Below, piece after piece: positions 19,939 through 29,205 of a stretch of 64,000 nt of DNA. This DNA comes from Pectobacterium cacticida (lineage in GTDB: Bacteria > Pseudomonadota > Gammaproteobacteria > Enterobacterales > Enterobacteriaceae). The stretch spans positions 434,001 to 498,000 of the forward strand of contig NZ_CP133656.1 of the NCBI RefSeq assembly GCF_036885195.1, written 5' to 3'. The notes beneath the pieces are model-generated. The model was given only the letters and a program-made list of their open reading frames with translations, was not told where the DNA came from and ran no database searches. The position numbers and the translations under genes were made by a program. The first letter of the stretch is position 1, and each line of letters starts with the position of its first letter.

Positions 19939-20138
19939 AATAGTTTATGGTAAAACTATCCGCATCGTACCGCGTGTTGTCGCCTTACGCGATAAAATAG
20001 CCACGATTGCGCAGGATAATGGGTCGTCTGATCGCATTATTACCGTGATGAGTACGGCAATGACAGAAATGTGTCGGCGTCTGCCTATTGATGACGACGG
20101 AAGACGTCAAAAAATCTAACAAAAGGGTATTACTTAAT

Positions 20139-20609
20139 ATGTCTGAACAAAACAACACAGAAATGACTTTCCAAATCCAGCGTATCTACACCAAAGATAT
20201 CTCTTTTGAAGCGCCGAATGCGCCTCAGGTCTTCCAACAGGAATGGCAGCCGGAAGTAAAACTGGACCTGGATACGGCTTCCAGCCAACTGGCGGAAGAC
20301 ATCTATGAAGTGGTTCTTCGTGTGACAGTCACGGCTTCTCTAGGGGAAGAAACCGCGTTTCTGTGTGAAGTTCAGCAAGGGGGAATCTTTACTGTAGGAG
20401 GCATTGAGGGGACCCAACTGGCTCATTGCCTGGGGGCATACTGCCCAAACATTTTGTTCCCTTACGCGCGTGAGTGCATTACCAGCCTGGTTTCTCGCGG
20501 TACGTTCCCGCAATTGAATCTGGCACCGGTTAACTTTGATGCGCTGTTTATGAATTACTTACAGCAACAGACTGAAGGTGAAAGCGCAGCGCAGGATCAG
20601 AATGCCTGA
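20139..20609 (+). CDS. secB: Protein-export chaperone SecB
   Basis: 156 residues from the ATG at 20139 (MSEQNNTEMTFQIQRIYTKD), which matches the E. coli N-terminus exactly; an in-frame ATG at 20088 would add 17 unrelated residues. SecB is a cytoplasmic tetramer that keeps preproteins unfolded and hands them to SecA. Conserved parts include KDISFEAPNAP, the SecA-binding region around EDIYEVVLRVTVTA and CLGAYCPNILFPYAREC. Its stop overlaps the gpsA start, so the two are coupled. Confidence 0.97.
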   Translation: MSEQNNTEMTFQIQRIYTKDISFEAPNAPQVFQQEWQPEVKLDLDTASSQLAEDIYEVVLRVTVTASLGEETAFLCEVQQGGIFTVGGIEGTQLAHCLGAYCPNILFPYARECITSLVSRGTFPQLNLAPVNFDALFMNYLQQQTEGESAAQDQNA

Positions 20610-21625
20610 TGAACGCGCCTGACGCTTCCATGACCGTTATCGGTGCCGGCTCCTACGGCACCGCTTTAGCTATTACGCTGGCACGTAATGGTCATCGGGT
20701 TGTGCTATGGGGCCACAATCCTGTGCACATTCGGGCGCTACAGGTTTCCCGCTGTAATCACGACTTTCTTCCGGGGGTGACTTTCCCCGATTCGTTACAG
20801 CCGGAAGCGAATTTGGCGCAGGCGCTGGCGGCCAGCAGAAACGTGATGGTTGTTGTACCAAGCCACGTGTTTGGTGATGTTTTGCGTCAGTTAAAGCCTC
20901 ATTTGCGTGACGATGCGCGCATCGTATGGGCCACTAAAGGTCTAGAAGCGGAAACGGGACGCCTGTTGCAGGATGTCGCACGTGAAGCACTGGGGGAAAC
21001 GATCCCGTTAGCGGTGGTGTCTGGGCCGACATTTGCCAAAGAGCTCGCGGCGGGGATGCCGACCGCGATTGCCCTGGCCTCTACTGATGCTGAATTCGCT
21101 GACGATCTACAACGGCTGCTGCACTGTGGGAAGAGCTTCCGCGTGTATAGCAATCCGGATTTTATCGGTGTGCAACTGGGCGGTGCCGTGAAAAACGTGA
21201 TTGCTATCGGTGCTGGGATGTCTGACGGCATTGGTTTCGGTGCGAATGCGCGTACCGCCTTGATTACCCGAGGGTTAGCGGAAATGACGCGGTTAGGTAC
21301 GGCGCTGGGCGCGGACCCAACCACTTTTATGGGGATGGCGGGGTTGGGCGATCTGGTATTGACTTGTACGGATAATCAATCTCGTAACCGGCGTTTTGGC
21401 ATGATGCTGGGTAAGGGAATGGATGTGCAGCACGCCCAGGATAGTATTGGTCAGGTTGTAGAAGGGTATCGCAATACCAAAGAGGTTCTGGCGTTAGCGC
21501 AGCGCTATGGTGTTGAAATGCCGATTACTGAGCAACTTTGGCAGGTTTTATACTGCGGGAAAGATGCCAGGGAAGCGGCGCTAAGCTTATTGGGGCGCAC
21601 GCGCAAAGACGAAACGGTCAAATAA
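20609..21625 (+). CDS. gpsA: NAD(P)-dependent glycerol-3-phosphate dehydrogenase
   Basis: 338 residues (E. coli 339). It reduces dihydroxyacetone phosphate to sn-glycerol 3-phosphate for phospholipid synthesis in the cytoplasm. The Rossmann motif is GAGSYGTALA (about residues 13-22); catalytic Lys lies in GAVKNVIAIGAGMSDG and the substrate loop in SGPTFAKELAAGMPT. ATG overlaps the secB stop (TGATG). In enterics secB-gpsA-cysE are co-transcribed; here cysE follows 139 bp later. Confidence 0.97.
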   Translation: MNAPDASMTVIGAGSYGTALAITLARNGHRVVLWGHNPVHIRALQVSRCNHDFLPGVTFPDSLQPEANLAQALAASRNVMVVVPSHVFGDVLRQLKPHLRDDARIVWATKGLEAETGRLLQDVAREALGETIPLAVVSGPTFAKELAAGMPTAIALASTDAEFADDLQRLLHCGKSFRVYSNPDFIGVQLGGAVKNVIAIGAGMSDGIGFGANARTALITRGLAEMTRLGTALGADPTTFMGMAGLGDLVLTCTDNQSRNRRFGMMLGKGMDVQHAQDSIGQVVEGYRNTKEVLALAQRYGVEMPITEQLWQVLYCGKDAREAALSLLGRTRKDETVK

Positions 21626-21764
21626 TAAAAATACACCATTCTATGCAGAGATTCCCCACACTGTAGTCTTACAGTACCTTGCTATATGGCGGCGCAGGGC
21701 TGGTGAGTCCCGCCGTTTGAAAACAGATATACGTTGTGGTGTGGTATTTTCGGAGAGTAAGACG

Positions 21765-22586
21765 ATGTCGACTGAAGAACTGGAACTGGTTTGGGCTAAT
21801 ATCAAGGCGGAAGCGCGCAGTCTTGCAGACTGTGAGCCAATGCTGGCCAGTTTTTTTCATGCCACACTATTAAAGCACGAGAATCTGGGGAGTGCGTTAA
21901 GCTATATGCTGGCGAATAAGCTGGCAAACGCCATCATGCCGGCGATCGCTATCCGTGAAGTGGTGGAAGAGGCTTATCATGCCGATCCCCATATGATCAT
22001 TTCAGCTGCACGCGATATCCGTGCTGTTTGTCAGCGCGATCCGGCGGTAGATAAATATTCTACGCCGTTACTCTATCTGAAAGGGTTTCATGCGTTACAG
22101 GCTTACCGTATCGGTCATTGGCTGTGGTCGCAGGAGCGCAAAGCACTGGCGATTTACTTTCAGAACCAAATCTCGGTTTCTTTCGGTGTCGATATTCATC
22201 CGGCAGCAAGGATTGGCTGCGGGATTATGCTCGATCATGCAACCGGTATTGTGATCGGCGAAACCGCGGTGGTTGAAAACGACGTTTCCATTCTGCAATC
22301 CGTCACGTTGGGTGGGACAGGTAAAACGAGTGGCGATCGTCACCCTAAAATTCGTGAAGGCGTGATGATCGGCGCGGGAGCAAAAATTCTGGGGAATATT
22401 GAAGTTGGCCGAGGTGCGAAAATTGGCGCGGGTTCGGTGGTGCTCCAATCGGTTCCTCCTCATATGACCGCCGCCGGTGTGCCGGCCCGCATCGTGGGTC
22501 GCCCGGAAAGTGATAATCCCGCGATGGATATGGATCAGTATTTCAACGGCGTTAACCGCGGCTTCGAATATGGCGATGGCATCTAA
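21765..22586 (+). CDS. cysE: Serine O-acetyltransferase
   Basis: 273 residues from ATG at 21765 (MSTEELELVWANIKAEAR), the same length as E. coli CysE. It acetylates L-serine with acetyl-CoA, the first step of cysteine synthesis. The N-terminal helical domain forms hexamers; the C-terminal left-handed beta-helix carries hexapeptide repeats (about 140-240), with catalytic His in GIMLDHATGIVIGET and DRHPKIREGVMIGAGAKILG. The C-terminal tail ends EYGDGI; the terminal Ile docks into O-acetylserine sulfhydrylase. Feedback inhibition by cysteine is expected. Confidence 0.97.
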   Translation: MSTEELELVWANIKAEARSLADCEPMLASFFHATLLKHENLGSALSYMLANKLANAIMPAIAIREVVEEAYHADPHMIISAARDIRAVCQRDPAVDKYSTPLLYLKGFHALQAYRIGHWLWSQERKALAIYFQNQISVSFGVDIHPAARIGCGIMLDHATGIVIGETAVVENDVSILQSVTLGGTGKTSGDRHPKIREGVMIGAGAKILGNIEVGRGAKIGAGSVVLQSVPPHMTAAGVPARIVGRPESDNPAMDMDQYFNGVNRGFEYGDGI

Positions 22587-22758
22587 CATCGGTAGAATTA
22601 GCCGCGATTTACGAGTTCTCACCGTTGCGGTGATCTCCGCAGACGTTGTCTGAATCGGTTTTTGCGACTATAAATCGATGCTTCGTTAGATTATTTATTA
22701 ATCACATGTAAACCAAAATGGAAAAAATAACCTCATCTTTTCCGTTATACTGAGCGCT

Positions 22759-23682
22759 ATGTTTTCCTCTGCGGATGCCATCGTGCCATTACTTATCATC
22801 ACTACTCTCTTATGGGCATTTTCGTTTAGCCTGATCGGCGAATATCTGGCGGGTCAGGTCGATAGCTGGTTTTCGGCGATGTTCCGTCTGACGGCCGCTG
22901 CCGTCGTGTTTTTGCCATTCTTACGCTGGCGGGGTTACGCGCCGCGGATTATTTTCCTGTATATGTTAGTGGGTGCTTGCCAACTTGGGATCATGTATCT
23001 CTTTGTGTTCCAGGCTTACCTGTATCTGACCGTGCCGGAATTTTTGCTCTTCACGGTAATGACGCCGCTTTATGTCACGCTGGTTTACGATCTACTGGCG
23101 CGGCAACGCTTACGCTGGGGCTATGCCATGAGCGCTTTGCTGGCGGTTTTTGGCGCGGCGGTCATTCACTATCACGGCGTGAGTGAGCATTTCTGGTGGG
23201 GGTTCTTGCTAGTGCAGATGGCTAACATCTGTTTTGCCGCAGGTCAGGTGGGTTATAAGCGCCTGATGGAGGTCTATCCGGTGCCGCAGCACTGTGCGTT
23301 CTCCTGGTTTTATTTGGGAGCGGCGGTAGTAACGATTGTGGCGTGGTTGCTCTTCGGCAACCGGGAGCAATTGCCTACCACCACCTTACAGTGGAGCGTG
23401 CTGCTCTGGCTGGGGATCGGCGCTTCCGGTCTGGGGTATTTTATGTGGAATTACGGTGCCACACAGGTAGATGCGGGCACGCTCAGCATCATGAATAACT
23501 TCCACGTCCCGGCGGGACTCTTGGTTAACTTTGCCATCTGGCATAAGACGCCAGACTGGCTGAGCTTTATCATCGGCACGCTAATTATCACGTCCTCGTT
23601 GTGGGTACACCAACACTGGGTCGTGAAGCGTCCTTCACAAACGGTAAATGTTCGCAAGCGTGCTGACGTGCCGAACGAATAA
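22759..23682 (+). CDS. bioP: Biotin transporter BioP (YigM), EamA family
   Basis: 307 residues, ten hydrophobic helices in two EamA repeats. The strings LLIITTLLWAFSFSLIGEYLAG, FLLFTVMTPLYVTLVYD and GYFMWNYGATQVDAGTLSIMNN match E. coli YigM, the high-affinity biotin uptake carrier. A -10-like TATACT lies immediately upstream, and a sequence TGTAAACC at 22707-22714 equals one arm of a BirA operator, but no matching right arm is seen. As in E. coli it converges on metR; here the 3' ends overlap by 95 bp. Confidence 0.93.
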   Translation: MFSSADAIVPLLIITTLLWAFSFSLIGEYLAGQVDSWFSAMFRLTAAAVVFLPFLRWRGYAPRIIFLYMLVGACQLGIMYLFVFQAYLYLTVPEFLLFTVMTPLYVTLVYDLLARQRLRWGYAMSALLAVFGAAVIHYHGVSEHFWWGFLLVQMANICFAAGQVGYKRLMEVYPVPQHCAFSWFYLGAAVVTIVAWLLFGNREQLPTTTLQWSVLLWLGIGASGLGYFMWNYGATQVDAGTLSIMNNFHVPAGLLVNFAIWHKTPDWLSFIIGTLIITSSLWVHQHWVVKRPSQTVNVRKRADVPNE

Positions 23683-24523
23683 ACGCATCGATAACCGGTT
23701 GGCGCTGTTCTCCGTCACGGACAGCGGCGTACAACCGGCTCCATAGCCCATCTCCCAATGATTTACTCACTATCAACCCCTGGCGCTCAAAGCTTTCCAC
23801 CACCCAGTGCGGTAGTGCAGCGATGCCCATGCGGGCGGCAACCATCTGAATCAGCAGCAGCGTATTGTCCACGCTTTTCAGCGCAGGACTGACGCCCGCC
23901 GGCTGCAAAAAGTGACGCCAGACGTCTAGACGTTGCCGTTGTACGGGGTAAATCATGAGGGTTTCAGCGCTAAAATCCTCCGGTTCGATTTTCTCTTTCT
24001 GGGCGAGTGGATGCTCGGGAGCGAGCGCCAGCCTGACTTCAAAATCAAACAGCGGTGAATAATGCAGGCCGCTGCGCGGCATGATGTCTGAAGTCATGAC
24101 CAGATCTAACTCGCCTTGCTGGAGCGCCGGTTGAGGGTCGAACGTGACGCCTGATTTAAAATCCATTACCACCTGCGGCCACTGCTGATGGAACTCATTG
24201 AGCGCGGGTGTTAACCACTGAATACAACTATGACACTCGATAGCCAGACGCAATGTGGCTTGGTGCGGCTCATGACATGCCTGTAACGCCTGCTGAATTT
24301 GCGGCAGCACCTGTTCGGCCAACTGCAACAGAATCTCTCCCTGAGGCGTAAAACGTAACGGCTGACTTTTACGCACGAACAGTCTAAACCCAAGGCGCTG
24401 TTCCAGATCGCTGAACTGGTGGGATAACGCGGATTGCGTTTGATGAAGCGCTGCGGCAGCGGCGGCTAACGATCCGGTATTGCGCAGGGCTTGTAGCGTT
24501 CGCAGGTGTTTAAATTCGATCAT
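23588..24523 (-). CDS. metR: LysR-type activator MetR
   Basis: 311 residues (E. coli 317). The winged helix-turn-helix is at residues 1-60 (HLRTLQALRNTGSLAAAAAA and LHQTQSALSHQFSDLEQRLG), followed by the homocysteine-sensing periplasmic-binding-like domain. MetR with homocysteine activates metE and related methionine genes. It is transcribed divergently from metE across 104 bp, the standard arrangement. The last 95 bp lie antisense to the end of bioP, so its C-terminus is encoded within bioP DNA. Confidence 0.96.
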   Translation of the reverse strand: MIEFKHLRTLQALRNTGSLAAAAAALHQTQSALSHQFSDLEQRLGFRLFVRKSQPLRFTPQGEILLQLAEQVLPQIQQALQACHEPHQATLRLAIECHSCIQWLTPALNEFHQQWPQVVMDFKSGVTFDPQPALQQGELDLVMTSDIMPRSGLHYSPLFDFEVRLALAPEHPLAQKEKIEPEDFSAETLMIYPVQRQRLDVWRHFLQPAGVSPALKSVDNTLLLIQMVAARMGIAALPHWVVESFERQGLIVSKSLGDGLWSRLYAAVRDGEQRQPVIDAFIRSARQHACEHLPFVKDASRPSVGVPTTRT

Positions 24524-24627
24524 GAGGGTCCTTCACAGTGACAGTGAATAAATTGCGCTTGTGATTACTACACTACCTGCGGATTATGGATGTGTAAACA
24601 TCTGGACGGCTAAATGAGGAATTAACG
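24524..24627. promoter_or_regulatory. metR-metE divergent control region
   Basis: The 104 bp between the divergent starts should hold both promoters. A TGAATAAATTG stretch near 24545 partly resembles the MetR half-site pattern (TGAA-N5-TTCA), and ACATCTGGACGGCT near 24599-24612 loosely resembles two adjacent MetJ boxes (AGACGTCT). Both matches are imperfect; the regulatory logic is inferred from E. coli. Confidence 0.4.
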
Positions 24628-26892
24628 ATGACGATTGTGAATCACACACTGGGTTTTCCGCGTGTTGGACTGCGCCGTGAACTGAAAAAAGCGCAGGAAA
24701 GCTATTGGGCAGGTAACACGACACAGGAAGAATTACTGGCCGTTGGACGCGAGCTGCGGGCGCGTCATTGGCAACAGCAGAAAGACGCGGGTGTTGATCT
24801 GCTGCCAGTGGGGGATTTCGCCTGGTATGACCATGTACTGACCACGAGTCTGCTACTGGGTAACGTACCGGCGCGTCATCAGAATGAAGATGGTTCGGTC
24901 GATCTGGATACGCTGTTCCGCATTGGCCGTGGACGGGCGCCAACCGGTCAGCCTGCTGCCGCGGCGGAAATGACGAAATGGTTTAATACTAACTATCACT
25001 ACATGGTGCCAGAATTTACCAAAGGACAGCAGTTCAAGCTGACGTGGACACAGTTACTCGATGAAGTGGATGAGGCGCTGGCGTTAGGCCATAACGTGAA
25101 GCCCGTTCTGTTAGGCCCGGTGACCTATTTATGGCTAGGTAAGGTAAAGGGCGAACAATTTGACCGTTTATCACTCCTACAAGATATTTTGCCAGTCTAT
25201 CGGCAAGTGCTGACGGAGTTGGCACAACGCGGTATTGAGTGGGTGCAGATCGATGAGCCCGCGCTGGTGCTGGAACTGCCGCAGGAATGGCTGGCGGCAT
25301 TTAAACCGGCCTACGATGCCCTACAGGGTCAGGTGAAGCTGCTACTGACGACCTATTTCGATAGCGTCGGCCAGAACCTGGCAACGATTAAAACGTTACC
25401 GGTTCAGGGATTACATATCGATTTGGTTCACGGTAAGGATGATGCTGCGGCATTGAGCGCTCAACTCCCCGCTAACTGGGTACTGTCGTTAGGGGTGATC
25501 AACGGGCGTAACGTGTGGCGCGCCGATCTGAGCCGTTGGTTTGAGCGCCTACAACCGTTGGTGGGGACGCGCGACCTGTGGTTGGGAAGTTCATGTTCGC
25601 TACTGCATAGCCCTATCGATCTGAGTGTTGAAACGCGTCTGGATGAGGAAGTGAAGAGTTGGTTTGCCTTTGCGATTCAGAAATGTGCCGAGTTAGCGCT
25701 GTTGTCACAGGCGCTCAATAGCGGAAACGCGCAGGAACTGGAAGCCTACAGCGCGCCGATTCGCGCCCGTCGCACCTCGACACGGGTGAACAACGCCGCC
25801 GTAGCGCAGCGTCTGGCCGCGATTACCGCGCAGGATAGCCAGCGTCAGCATGCTTACCCAATCCGTGCCAAGGCTCAGCGCGCGCGTTTTAACCTGCCGG
25901 CATGGCCGACAACGACGATTGGTTCTTTCCCTCAAACGCCTGAAATTCGCGGCCTGCGTCTGGATTTCAAACAGGGTCGTCTGGATGGTAATCACTACCG
26001 TACCGGCATTGCCGAACATATCAAGCAAGCCGTGGTTGAGCAGGAGCGTCTGGGGCTGGATGTACTGGTACACGGTGAAGCCGAACGTAATGATATGGTC
26101 GAGTATTTCGGCGAGCATCTGGATGGGTTCGTTTTTACCCAGAACGGGTGGGTGCAGAGCTACGGTTCACGCTGTGTTAAGCCGCCGGTCATTATTGGTG
26201 ATGTGAGCCGTCCAGAAGCGATTACCGTTGAGTGGGCGAAATATGCGCAGTCTCTGACGGATAAGCCGATGAAAGGGATGTTGACCGGCCCGGTAACGAT
26301 CCTGTGCTGGTCTTTCCCGCGTGAAGATGTTACCCGGGAAACCATCGCTAAACAAATTGCGCTGGCCCTGCGTGACGAAGTGGCGGATTTGGAAGCCGCG
26401 GGCATTGGCATTATCCAGATTGACGAACCGGCGCTACGTGAAGGTTTGCCGCTGCATCGTTCTGATTGGGATGCCTATCTCACCTGGGCGGTAGACGCTT
26501 TCCGCCTGAATGCCGCGGTAGCGAAAGACGATACGCAAATTCATACTCACATGTGTTATTGCGAGTTCAACGACATCATGGATTCTATTGCCGCGCTGGA
26601 TGCTGACGTCATCACGATTGAAACCTCTCGCTCCGATATGGAATTGTTGGAGTCATTTGAGGAATTTGAATACCCGAATGAAATCGGCCCCGGCGTTTAT
26701 GATATCCACTCACCGAACGTACCGAGTGTGGAATGGATAGAAGCGCTGCTGAAGAAAGCCGCGCAGCGTATTCCCGCTGAGCGTCTGTGGGTCAACCCGG
26801 ACTGTGGCTTGAAAACGCGCGGTTGGCCAGAAACGCGTCAGGCGCTGGCGAATATGGTTCAGGCAGCGCAGCGTTTGCGAGAAACACAGTAA
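24628..26892 (+). CDS. metE: Cobalamin-independent methionine synthase
   Basis: 754 residues (E. coli 753). It transfers the methyl group of 5-methyltetrahydropteroyltri-L-glutamate to homocysteine. Two TIM-barrel halves: the N-terminal half begins TIVNHTLGFPRVGLRRELKKA, and the catalytic half starts near residue 430 (TTIGSFPQTPEIR). Zinc ligands are visible in IHTHMCYCEFND (His and Cys) and NPDCGLKTRGW (Cys), with substrate contacts in QIDEPALREGLP. Divergent from metR, which activates it; a hairpin terminator follows the stop. Confidence 0.97.
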   Translation: MTIVNHTLGFPRVGLRRELKKAQESYWAGNTTQEELLAVGRELRARHWQQQKDAGVDLLPVGDFAWYDHVLTTSLLLGNVPARHQNEDGSVDLDTLFRIGRGRAPTGQPAAAAEMTKWFNTNYHYMVPEFTKGQQFKLTWTQLLDEVDEALALGHNVKPVLLGPVTYLWLGKVKGEQFDRLSLLQDILPVYRQVLTELAQRGIEWVQIDEPALVLELPQEWLAAFKPAYDALQGQVKLLLTTYFDSVGQNLATIKTLPVQGLHIDLVHGKDDAAALSAQLPANWVLSLGVINGRNVWRADLSRWFERLQPLVGTRDLWLGSSCSLLHSPIDLSVETRLDEEVKSWFAFAIQKCAELALLSQALNSGNAQELEAYSAPIRARRTSTRVNNAAVAQRLAAITAQDSQRQHAYPIRAKAQRARFNLPAWPTTTIGSFPQTPEIRGLRLDFKQGRLDGNHYRTGIAEHIKQAVVEQERLGLDVLVHGEAERNDMVEYFGEHLDGFVFTQNGWVQSYGSRCVKPPVIIGDVSRPEAITVEWAKYAQSLTDKPMKGMLTGPVTILCWSFPREDVTRETIAKQIALALRDEVADLEAAGIGIIQIDEPALREGLPLHRSDWDAYLTWAVDAFRLNAAVAKDDTQIHTHMCYCEFNDIMDSIAALDADVITIETSRSDMELLESFEEFEYPNEIGPGVYDIHSPNVPSVEWIEALLKKAAQRIPAERLWVNPDCGLKTRGWPETRQALANMVQAAQRLRETQ

Positions 26893-26911
26893 TATTTAAT
26901 CGCTGAAGCAA

Positions 26912-26935
26912 TCAGGGGAGCGTAAGCTTCCCTGA
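26912..26935 (+). terminator. Hairpin terminator after metE
   Basis: TCAGGGGAGC and GCTTCCCTGA pair around a GTAA loop about 20 bp after the metE stop, followed by a weak T-rich stretch (GGTTATTTAT). Confidence 0.65.
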
Positions 26936-27158
26936 GCGGTTATTTATATTAAGAGAAACATAGCTATTATTCCTGCTCCTCATTTTAATTCCTCTTCCCG
27001 ACTCAGCCCTCTGATTTTTTACGAAAATTAATGGGGTCTTTCATTAAGCGGTATCACTGCACTATACCCTCGCCATTTTTGTGATTTATTTTTTCATAAA
27101 TAAATATTGAACTGCTATGGATTTAGCTTCGTGTCAAAAGGATGGCAGGAAACCATTA

Positions 27159-27185
27159 TAAAGTTCATCAATGTTGTGCCGATAA
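27159..27185 (+). promoter_or_regulatory. Sigma-28 (FliA) promoter of the first chemoreceptor gene
   Basis: TAAAGTTC, an 11-bp spacer and GCCGATAA match the FliA consensus TAAAGTTT-N11-GCCGATAA at 15 of 16 positions. It lies about 208 bp before the GTG start at 27394, giving a long AT-rich leader. The stretch 26936-27393 otherwise has no gene. It places this receptor in the class III (late) flagellar-chemotaxis regulon. Confidence 0.88.
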
Positions 27186-27393
27186 GATAAACGACTCAGA
27201 GTATGGTTTATTATATTTATTAATAACTTTCTTTGTTTTTATGGTTAGTTAAATTACTTCTTATTGAGTATTAATAACGTAACTACAAAGATTATTTATT
27301 TCCCTCAATAACATGTTTTCCCTATTTTACAGCGCGATTAGCCGGTGACGACACGGGGTTATCCGTATTATTTTTACCTAAAAGGAGTGAGAT

Positions 27394-29004
27394 GTGAATT
27401 TAGCAAATTGGCGTATTGGTTACCGATTAAGTGGCGGATTTGCCGTTCTGATTCTGATGTTGCTTACTGTGAGTCTTTTTTCACTGTCGAAGCTATCCGG
27501 CTTTCAGTATAGCGCCAGAAATATTGTGGAAGGCGTCTATCCACAAACATTAACGGCCAATAATCTTATTGATAGCGTGAATGGACACTTTGTCGCATAT
27601 TTACAGATGATGCTGGTGCCGAGTAAGGAACAGCGGCAAGGATATGTCGATCGGATTATGACATACCGTAAGGACATTAACGGCCTGCTTGAAAATTTGG
27701 AAAGCCATGCCAAAGGAGAGCAGTCTCGCAAACAGATGCTGACCATCCGTGCTTCTCGCGAGCGGTTTATTACATCTGGCGATAAAATCATTCGCGATGC
27801 GTTGGCGGGAAATAATGAGGCGGCAGTAGAGGAATTTAATAACAATCTGAACACGATTCAACGTCAATACCGAGATGCCGTAAAACAACTGGTGAATTAT
27901 CAGAATGACGCAATGTTGGCGTCTGTCGATGTAATGGCCGATGTTTATCGTAGTACTCGCACTTTCTTATTATTTATTCTGGCACTGAGTATCCTCATCG
28001 GCGCATTGATTGCCTGGGCGATTACACGCAGCGTAACCCGGCCGATAGTACAGGCTTTACAGGTGGCCGATCGTGTGGCGCAGGGCGACCTCACTTCGCA
28101 TATTACCGTTACCGGCAAAGATGAAACCGGATTGCTGCTGCAATCGCTGGATCGTATGAACGCCAGTTTACGCGACATTGTCGGGCAGGTACGCGATGGC
28201 GCGGAAGCGATTTCAACGGCGGCTTCCCAAATCACGGCAGGTAATCAGGATTTGTCATCACGTACAGAAGAACAGGCCAGCTCGCTGGAAGAAACGGCGG
28301 CCTCAATGGAACAACTGGCATCCACCATTAAAAATACTGCTGAAAATACTCAGCAAGCGACTGACATTGCCAATAAAGCTACTGATGCGGCGCAGCAAAG
28401 CGGCGATGTCATGCTTTCCGTGACACAACGAATGCGTGGCATCCACGACTCCTCGCAGCGGATGGCAGAGATTATCAGCGTGATCGATGGGATTGCTTTC
28501 CAAACCAATATTCTGGCGCTGAATGCGGCGGTTGAGGCAGCGCGAGCGGGTGAACAGGGGCGCGGTTTTGCGGTAGTTGCAGGCGAAGTGCGTTCTCTGG
28601 CGCAGCGCAGTGCGACCGCCGCACGGGAGATCAAGGATTTGATCGACGATTCGGTGAACAAAATTCGTGATGGTATGGAGCTTGTCGATACTGCCGAAGA
28701 CACGATGGGAGGATTGCTGGCCCACGTAAAGGATGTCCACAATATTATCAGCGAGATCTCTCAGGCCAGCCGTGAACAGAGCGATGGGATTAACCAGATG
28801 AACCTGGCGATTGGACAAATCGATACGACAACTCAGCAAAATGCGGCTCTGGTCGAAGAATCGGCCTCGGCGGCGCTTTCCCTGCAAGCGCAGGCCTCCG
28901 CTCTGACAGACGCGGTGAGCGCCTTTAAAATTCAGTTATATGCCAGCGGCGATCCATTGGCGCCGCTGAGTACACCCATGCTACCGCTAAAGAGCAAACC
29001 ATAG
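27394..29004 (+). CDS. Methyl-accepting chemotaxis protein, first of a tandem pair
   Basis: 536 residues, GTG start at 27394 behind AAAGGAG; it aligns with the second receptor's ATG. Layout: TM1 about 11-31, periplasmic four-helix sensor about 32-188 (ligand unknown), TM2 about 190-211, HAMP (TRSVTRPIVQALQVADRVAQGDL), then the cytoplasmic hairpin with the conserved tip EIISVIDGIAFQTNILALNA and methylation helices containing EEQASSLEETAASMEQL. The C-terminus (LPLKSKP) lacks an aromatic pentapeptide for CheR/CheB, so it probably relies on other receptors for efficient adaptation. Sigma-28 promoter upstream. Confidence 0.93.
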   Translation: MNLANWRIGYRLSGGFAVLILMLLTVSLFSLSKLSGFQYSARNIVEGVYPQTLTANNLIDSVNGHFVAYLQMMLVPSKEQRQGYVDRIMTYRKDINGLLENLESHAKGEQSRKQMLTIRASRERFITSGDKIIRDALAGNNEAAVEEFNNNLNTIQRQYRDAVKQLVNYQNDAMLASVDVMADVYRSTRTFLLFILALSILIGALIAWAITRSVTRPIVQALQVADRVAQGDLTSHITVTGKDETGLLLQSLDRMNASLRDIVGQVRDGAEAISTAASQITAGNQDLSSRTEEQASSLEETAASMEQLASTIKNTAENTQQATDIANKATDAAQQSGDVMLSVTQRMRGIHDSSQRMAEIISVIDGIAFQTNILALNAAVEAARAGEQGRGFAVVAGEVRSLAQRSATAAREIKDLIDDSVNKIRDGMELVDTAEDTMGGLLAHVKDVHNIISEISQASREQSDGINQMNLAIGQIDTTTQQNAALVEESASAALSLQAQASALTDAVSAFKIQLYASGDPLAPLSTPMLPLKSKP

Positions 29005-29037
29005 CGTTTTATGTTTTGGCGAGAAATTTGCCGTAAA

Positions 29038-29060
29038 CCCTCGCCCAGAGTGGGCGAGGG
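29038..29060 (+). terminator. GC-rich hairpin after the first chemoreceptor gene
   Basis: CCCTCGCCC and GGGCGAGGG form a perfect 9-bp stem with a 5-nt loop about 34 bp after the stop. There is no U tract, so it may serve for 3'-end protection as much as termination. Confidence 0.55.
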
Positions 29061-29178
29061 GGAATATGTTAGATAAATAATGACAGGAGTAATCGGAGAT
29101 TTTTCCGATCGAAAGTTGAATTTTGATAGTTATTGTCTATTTAATATATATTTTTGAATGATTTAAACGATCAATTGG

Positions 29179-29205
29179 TAAAGTTAGCAAATAAGTCGCC
29201 GATAA
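29179..29205 (+). promoter_or_regulatory. Sigma-28 (FliA) promoter of the second chemoreceptor gene
   Basis: TAAAGTTA, then a spacer of AGCAAATAAGTC overlapping the element by one base (11 bp between the 8-mers), then GCCGATAA. This matches the FliA consensus at all but one position. It is about 308 bp before the ATG at 29514; the leader contains a small CTGCGTATACGCAG-like hairpin (29463-29477). No gene was found in 29061-29513. Confidence 0.88.

Noticed and set aside
20047..20120. Small frame starting MSTAMTEM upstream of secB as a gene
   Set aside because: No ribosome binding site and no recognisable similarity; treated as residual intergenic DNA in the grxC observation.
22707..22714. BirA operator upstream of bioP
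   Set aside because: Only the left arm TGTAAACC is present; no right arm at the required spacing, so not listed as a site.
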